From Asterella californica (Eukaryota; Streptophyta; Marchantiopsida; Marchantiales; Aytoniaceae): a DNA stretch of 64,000 nt. Positions 58,510 to 64,000 of the stretch are shown piece by piece. The stretch is from assembly GCA_036924285.1 (NCBI GenBank), contig JAYKYS010000041.1, positions 144,001-208,000 of the forward strand, in the 5' to 3' direction. Numbering within the stretch: the first letter of the stretch is position 1; every line of letters starts with the position of its first letter. The translations under genes were made by a program, and so were the position numbers. The notes beneath the pieces are model-generated. The model saw only the letters and a list, made by a program, of their open reading frames with translations, ran no database searches and was not told the origin of the DNA.

Positions 58510-59599
58510 TCGCAGCTTCGTCAACACCACCCTTAGCTGCTCCGCGTGCGACTCCAAGGTTTTGGAGTAAATCAAGATGTCGTCGATGTAAACGATGAAA
58601 AACTCATCCATCTCCTCGCAAAAAATTATGTTCATCAATGTAGTGAACGTCGAAGGGGCATTGCAGAGTCCAAATGGCATCACCACGAATTCAAATGATC
58701 CGTATCCGGTTCGACAAGCGGTCTTCTCAACATCTGGGTCAGCTATCCGGATATGGTAATATCCTGACTTCAAGTCGATCCTGCTGAAGTACTTTGCACC
58801 CGCTAACCTATCAAAGAGGTCGTCTATCCTTGGCAAAGGATAATTATTCTTCACCGTCATCTCAGAGTCGTAACTTCCCATCCTTCTTCTTTGCAAAAAG
58901 AACTGGGGCTCCATAAGGTGACTTGCTGGTTCGAATATATCCCCGCGCTAATAGCTCACCGAGTTGTCTTTTCAACTCAAGGAGTTCCACCTGATTGAGT
59001 CGGTAAGGGGCTTTGGAAAGTGGTTCTGATCCTGGCAAGACTTCGATCTTGTGATCCACCACGCGCCTTGGAGGTAACTCAGCAGGTAACTCATTCGTCA
59101 AGACATCCTCAAACTCCTTAATCACTTCGCGAAGCACCTTCGGAAGTTTAGTCGCGTCTCCTGATGTTTCCTCTTGTCTGTCACCCGCCATCAAATCTGC
59201 AACCCGCATCAAACACATGACCTCGTCGTTGAAGTCCATCTGTTTGCATTTGATCAAATTCACTGCAAAGTCGTCAATTTTCCGCACCTTCCGGATCAGC
59301 CTCACTCCCAGCTTCCGCCCTTTAACTCTGACATTCAACCTCAAAGGTCTTCGTCTAAGTTCCACGTCAAACCTATCTAAGAAAGTGTTCCCCAAAACCG
59401 CATGGATATCATCCATCTCGCACACCGTGAAGTTCTCTGTGAACTCCAACTTCCCACACGCAAATCGTACGTCCAAGGCCACTTCAGAAGTTTGGTATGT
59501 CTTGCCCTTGGCAAAGCGTACCTGAATAGGCTTGTCTGCCTTGGAGGTAGACAAGCCCAACTTCTTCACCAACTTTGGACTTATGAAGGAGTGAGTCGC
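58510..59599 (-). pseudogene. gypsy protease and reverse transcriptase, 5' half (inverted)
   Basis: Continues the gag frame after a TGA: ATHSFISPKLVKKLG and a retropepsin body (VCEMDDIHAVLGNTFL). RT follows: [40 protein letters not shown], then after a frameshift near 58,880 [47 protein letters not shown] and catalytic [13 protein letters not shown]. The frameshift also removes the usual DYRALN segment. Coding stops at LRVVLTKLR (58510), where LTR A begins in the opposite orientation. Confidence 0.9.
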
Positions 59600-60847
59600 T
59601 CATGTGTCCACAAGAAAAGTAACATCACGGTTAGCAACCTTGGCTTGTAGAAACATCAATCCCGGCGTCTTCTTCGTGGTTCTCAAGGTCACAGTCATCT
59701 GACCCTCCAACAAGTCCTTTGCAAAAAATGCATTCATGCTACAGTTACTAACCTTAGGTTTTGTACATCCCTTAGCAATATGGCCCGCCTCGCCACCGTT
59801 GTAGCAAGTAAACTTTGCGCCATTGTCCTTCTGAGGTGTTTGCCCCTTAGGTTTTACTCCTGTTTGCTGCCGCTTTGCTGCCGGGGCAGAAGTATCCTTC
59901 CGATCCTTCTCACCCCCATCCCACTGTCGTTTGAAGCCTTTGTTCTTTTTCTGGAACTTGTCCGTGCTGCGAGGTTCAAAGGGTTTCTGTTGCTGGACTT
60001 CGTCGTCCTCAATTCGCTCCGTTAACTTCAAAAGTTTGGCACTTGTCGCAGGTAGCTCCGGCATCCGAAAGAGAGCCTTCTCCGAGCTTGACTTGAGTTC
60101 TTCGATAAATATACATATTTTGGTCTCCTCAGTGCACTTGGAGAACGAATCCAGCGTGGCACTGAACTCGCGCACATAAGCACTTAAGGTCCCTGTCTGC
60201 TTCAGCCGAACTAACTCAACACCATCCCGAATCCTTTGATATTCCGGAGTGAATCGTCTTGCGAGCAACTCCTTGAACTCCTTCCAACCAAGCGCCGAGA
60301 CGGTCAAGGCATGCTCATCCTTGTATGCAGTCCACCAGAGAAGCGCATGATCCTTCAGGAACATTACCGCCGCCGTCACCTTGTCTGACTCCTGAGCCTG
60401 ATGTGCTTCAAAGTATAGGTCCAACTCAGTTAAGAAATCCTTAACATTGCGAGCCCGTCCTATACCTGTAAACGGAGTCGGCAAATTCGTCTTACAAAGC
60501 TTCCTGGTATACGAGGAACTCCCTTGGCCTGCCTCAAGTTCAGCGATACGTTTATGCGTCGTTATGATGAAGACCATGCCTTCCTGCATGGTCTTCATCA
60601 TCTTGATGAGTTCCGCATGTAAAGCTCCTTGACTTCCCGCGCCTGAATCGTTGGGCACCGTTGGCAAGACTCCATCTTGCTGCAGCGGTGCCGCAGCTGG
60701 TACTGGGCTTCCTTGACGTTGGGGCGAAGGTTGTCGGTTATCGTCTCCTGACTGTGCCTCGGGGCTAGCTCGAGTCAATCTGGTCCCGGTGTCAGCCGCT
60801 ACCCGTTTCTTGGTCTTCCTCCTGGAACTCTGTCCGACGTCGGCCAT
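59600..60847 (-). pseudogene. gypsy gag with zinc knuckle (inverted)
   Basis: Frame of 415 residues from an ATG at 60847. The retrotransposon gag domain includes VKDFLTELDLYFEAHQ, DHALLWWTAY, FKELLARRFTPEYQ and YVREFSATLDSF. A Lys/Pro-rich region leads to the zinc knuckle CYNGGEAGHIAKGC, in which the second of the CCHC cysteines is Gly. The frame ends at LVDT followed by TGA exactly where the protease active-site DTG glycine belongs. The gag itself is otherwise intact. Confidence 0.9.
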
Positions 60848-61176
60848 CGCTCCAAGTGTTCAGCTAGAAACGCTGATCCGCTTCGTGTCTCGCATCCCTC
60901 CTCAAGCGTCCAGCCTTCAGCCGCTACCTCAAGTTCTCGCTCACCGAAGCGTAGGCATGTTTCGCGCACCTATCGCCTTGTTGCGTCAGCGGAAGCTCTA
61001 ACTCAGTAGGTCGCAAACTTTACACCACTAACCTGCAAACACAATCACAAGTTAGCGTCTATGCACCACTTACCTTAGTTCTGTTTGGTCCGGACCGGAG
61101 TCGGACCGTCTCCCTATTCATCAAGCTCAGCACTTCCTAAGTCCCGACCTAGACCCGCCTAGGTCAGTCCCAAACA
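60848..61176 (-). other. gypsy 5' leader of the inverted half
   Basis: Lies between LTR B and the gag ATG. The part next to the LTR (about 60,960-61,165) is the match to the orphan leader at 52,909-53,135. Confidence 0.8.
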
Positions 61177-62072
61177 TGAACAAGTCACAAGATGACTTGG
61201 GCGGACTTCCCATAAAGTCCAGGGTCATAAACGGTGCCTCCAGCACACCTAACGGCCCAATCGCCCGTGATGTCCGTCTGGGTCTAAGCTCCCGAACGGT
61301 GGTCTAACCCGCCGACTCGTTCCCTAGTCTTGCCCCAGCCCTTACATCGTTCCTAAGTCCAGACGTCCAAGTCTGGATCGGAACGTGCCTTGGAACCGGC
61401 CCAGCCATCACCTCATGCCCCAGAGTCCGCCCGCCAAACCCTGGGGTCGGGTGACTCGTCCTGGCCCACCCAGGCATCGAGCCCCCCCTCATATATACTT
61501 CTGGGGATCGGCGGCCCCGCCCTCCTCTTTAGTCCCTGAAAATTATACCACAATCCGATTGTGGTTCGGCCATAACTTCCAGCTCGGACGTCAGATCGAG
61601 GAGTGTTATATATCACTGGAAAGCTCTCGACGAGATCTTTCCAATAATACCTCACTCGCCTTGAGATCTTACGTGGAGCTCCGTCCACGACCTAAAACGT
61701 CCCTGGAGCTCCAACACTTAGCAGTTTTTCCGAAACTTGTGGTCCAGACCCAGGGTCGAACCCTGTGGTTCGTCTGCGTCTCGGACCCACGTCTCGGTCC
61801 CACGTCTCAGACTTATGTCTGAGACTCATGTTTCAGCCCGTTCCCAGACTCGCCTCCTTAGGTCAGCGTTCGTCTATGGCCCTCTTGGGATAGGCCCTTA
61901 TGTCCTAACCCAAGGTTCCAACCTTGGTTCAGAGAACCACTTAGGGTTCATCTGATCCTGACTTCCCGGCCAAGCCGTTAAGTCCTACTCGTAGCGTTCA
62001 CAACCTAGCGCAAGTCCGCTAGGGTTCTGTTGTTCGCGTCTGTGCCCGATCTTGAGAATGAGAGGCGCGACA
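61177..62072 (-). repeat. gypsy LTR B (5' LTR of the inverted half)
   Basis: On the minus strand it begins TGTCGCGCCTCTC (62072) and ends CTTGTTCA (61177), 896 bp. It matches LTR A throughout and carries the same TATATAT box (61491-61497). No target duplication can be assigned, because the other end of the composite is broken. Confidence 0.9.
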
Positions 62073-64000
62073 TTAGACATTCGATCGAGTATCAAGTACA
62101 TCAGAGATCTGACATCCTGAAAGCTTCTTGAGATGTGAATGATTGTTCGGGGACAAACAACCAGTACATAAGGAAGCACGCTGGCCTCAGACCTCTTATC
62201 AAGATCTCGAGCAAACTGAACTCATGACAAGAATTTTTTTCAAGATTTAAAAAAGATTGATATCACAATCAGAAGATTATTTTCTAGGATTTTAAAAGGA
62301 AAGATGTTACAATCAGAATATTATTCTAGGATTTTCAAAAAGACAGATGTAACGATAAGAAGATTTATTTCTAAGATTCAGAAAAATCGACGATTGATCA
62401 AAAGAATCCTTTTCAAGCAAAACTCCAATACGAGATTCCATTCTCGGATCTTGTAAGTAAGTACGTGTGTGACCTATTCTCTTAAGCTGATTGATCGACT
62501 ATATTAAATATCATCAATATCTAATCAAACACAAGAGGATTGAACGACTACATTAAACTTCATCAAGATCTAATCAAACACAAGAGGATTGAACGACTAC
62601 ATTAAACTTCATCAAGATCTAATTAAGGATTTGTGGCTACTTCAAGTTTTAGATACAGTTCTTTCTATACCTCTAGTTAGATGGGCTGCACTCATGACCT
62701 TCATTTGAGTTATGATCATTTGATCATTTGGGCTAGTCTTATATTGAGTGGGGACAGAAGTGCAGTTTTGTTTTGACATCGAGTTGAGTTCTTTATATCA
62801 TTATCTACCTGGACTGCATTCACGACCCGCATTTGGACTAATGATGTATTGAGCTACTGCTCAATACATCGTCGAAATGGCGGTGATATTGTGATTTCTG
62901 TTGATACATATGATATTCATGAGTTTAGGATGACATGATGTTGTTGTGACGTTTCGATGATTCTTGTCTTATTGTTTAGGTTCAAATACTGGATAAGGAT
63001 TTCGAGGTGCAGTTTACAAACAACTTGTGTATGTTCTTTAGTTTTGTAAGATATCGCTGAAGTGTACATAAAGTGAGGCTTGGAAATTTGAAAGGCTCAT
63101 TCTCATGGTTGTGTGTCTCTCTTTCGTCTTGTTTTTTCATATGATATATCCACAGCCAAATACCTCACGTATTCTTAAACATGATACTGGTGCAACTTCA
63201 ACAACCGCTCATGTTCTATGATGGATGACGAATAGTTTCAAGGGATTTTTTTCTTATCTCGACCTGCGTAGCTCTTTTTAGAGCTAAGGGATGCAGCTAG
63301 ATTTCAAACCTCGACTACAATATCTTCTCATACCGTAGAGTCTTGAACTGCAAGATGCTTATAACAGTAATGTCATGTTCAAATTGTCTCCGGTCGACAA
63401 ATATGATCTTCTAAAGAACATTGGCTTCCTGGCTAGAATGGAAGGTGGTGTTTACTGCTGGTAGTGGACAAAATGCACAACTACTTCGGCAAGAATTGAC
63501 GATAAAAAGCAGTACACAATCAACCAAATTCTTGGTGTTGACGCTCTTCAGTGTGAGAATTCTACCTACCTTGTACTTGTGTCGACACGTGACTCCAACA
63601 CTTTAGACTGACTTAGGAAGGTACACTGCAGTAAACCTTACACTGTTGGTGAATACGTCTCTAATAGCATGCACGTTTGTGGTCATTGTGAGAACTCACT
63701 GCGGTGCGTTAACTCGTGTTAGGCTTATATGTTCTACGTCATTCTGATGTGTATAACTGAAGTTGGTGTCGCTATCCATGTGACTTGTCTAGCCATTCAC
63801 GTTGACGAACACTCGCATCTTCCGTGCATAATATGTGGAAGGCAGAAGTCAACCTTGACCAAGAAGGTGGTATCTGAAATGTACAAGAGTTCTCTTCATT
63901 CTCTCGCTGGTGTTACGTGACAACAATTGACACAAAGGATATTTGACAAGTGCATGGAAGAGTTGGAATAGGACGAGATGACTTCATAGGAGAAGAAAGA
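62073..64000. other. AT-rich flank without recognised genes
   Basis: 62,230-62,400 has three imperfect units of about 58 nt (ACAATCAGAAGATTATTTTC, ACAATCAGAATATTATTC, ACGATAAGAAGATTTATTTC). From 62,640 to the end several 60-codon frames occur on the plus strand without motifs I recognise. Confidence 0.4.
62491..62630 (+). repeat. 49-bp tandem repeat, three copies
   Basis: TTGAWCGACTAYATTAAAYW units start at 62491, 62540 and 62589; the last two are nearly identical and each runs to CATCAAGATCTAATYAA. Confidence 0.8.

Noticed and set aside
1..64000. CRISPR arrays, bacterial operons, rRNA genes
   Set aside because: Short tandem repeats here are few, AT-rich and of plant repeat type. Introns and retroelements show a eukaryotic nuclear origin. 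No rRNA sequence was recognised.

Overview
The window looks like nuclear DNA of a land plant. It carries a receptor-like kinase of the plant LRR VIII-1 type, a chloroplast SOUL heme-binding protein, a TSP9-type thylakoid phosphoprotein, an aldo/keto reductase split by many GT-AG introns, TTTAGGG telomere-like repeats, and Ty3/gypsy chromovirus and RLE-type non-LTR debris. The introns, the degraded repeats and the mix of elements fit a non-seed plant such as a bryophyte, but this placement is an inference and I did not identify the species.

Layout. 1-20.5 kb is the gene-bearing part: the 3' end of an LRR receptor kinase (+), an eight-exon SOUL gene (-), a two-exon TSP9-like gene (-), about 6.7 kb of AT-rich spacer with hairpins, and a twelve-exon aldo/keto reductase (+). 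The three spliced genes were assembled by hand from conserved protein blocks; every junction keeps phase and uses GT-AG. 20.5-24.2 kb is AT-rich repeat. 24.2-27.7 kb holds a decayed mobile gene for an HUH-type Rep nuclease (-). 27.7-36.0 kb is a 4-kb direct duplication around a 334-bp spacer, with almost no coding capacity. 37.56-41.25 kb is a hAT-like transposon relic with long terminal inverted repeats. 41-47 kb is AT-rich repeat with palindromes.

47.2-62.1 kb is a nest of retroelements: a non-LTR RT gene (+), a 3-kb stretch saturated with GAAGAC/GTCTTC, an orphan gypsy leader, an RLE-type C-terminal fragment (-), and two halves of a Ty3/gypsy chromovirus lying tail to tail in opposite orientation, each with one LTR. 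Reverse transcriptase is cut at the same codon in both halves, and the end of one LTR sits exactly on the cut, which suggests self-integration. 62.1-64 kb is AT-rich with short tandem repeats.

The host genes do not form an operon or an obvious pathway. SOUL and TSP9 are both expected in chloroplasts, but their adjacency is probably chance. The most interesting items are the HUH Rep element, a recurrent two-hairpin element that has a filled and an empty site inside the 4-kb duplication, the self-integrated gypsy, and the tandemly duplicated exon in the SOUL gene.
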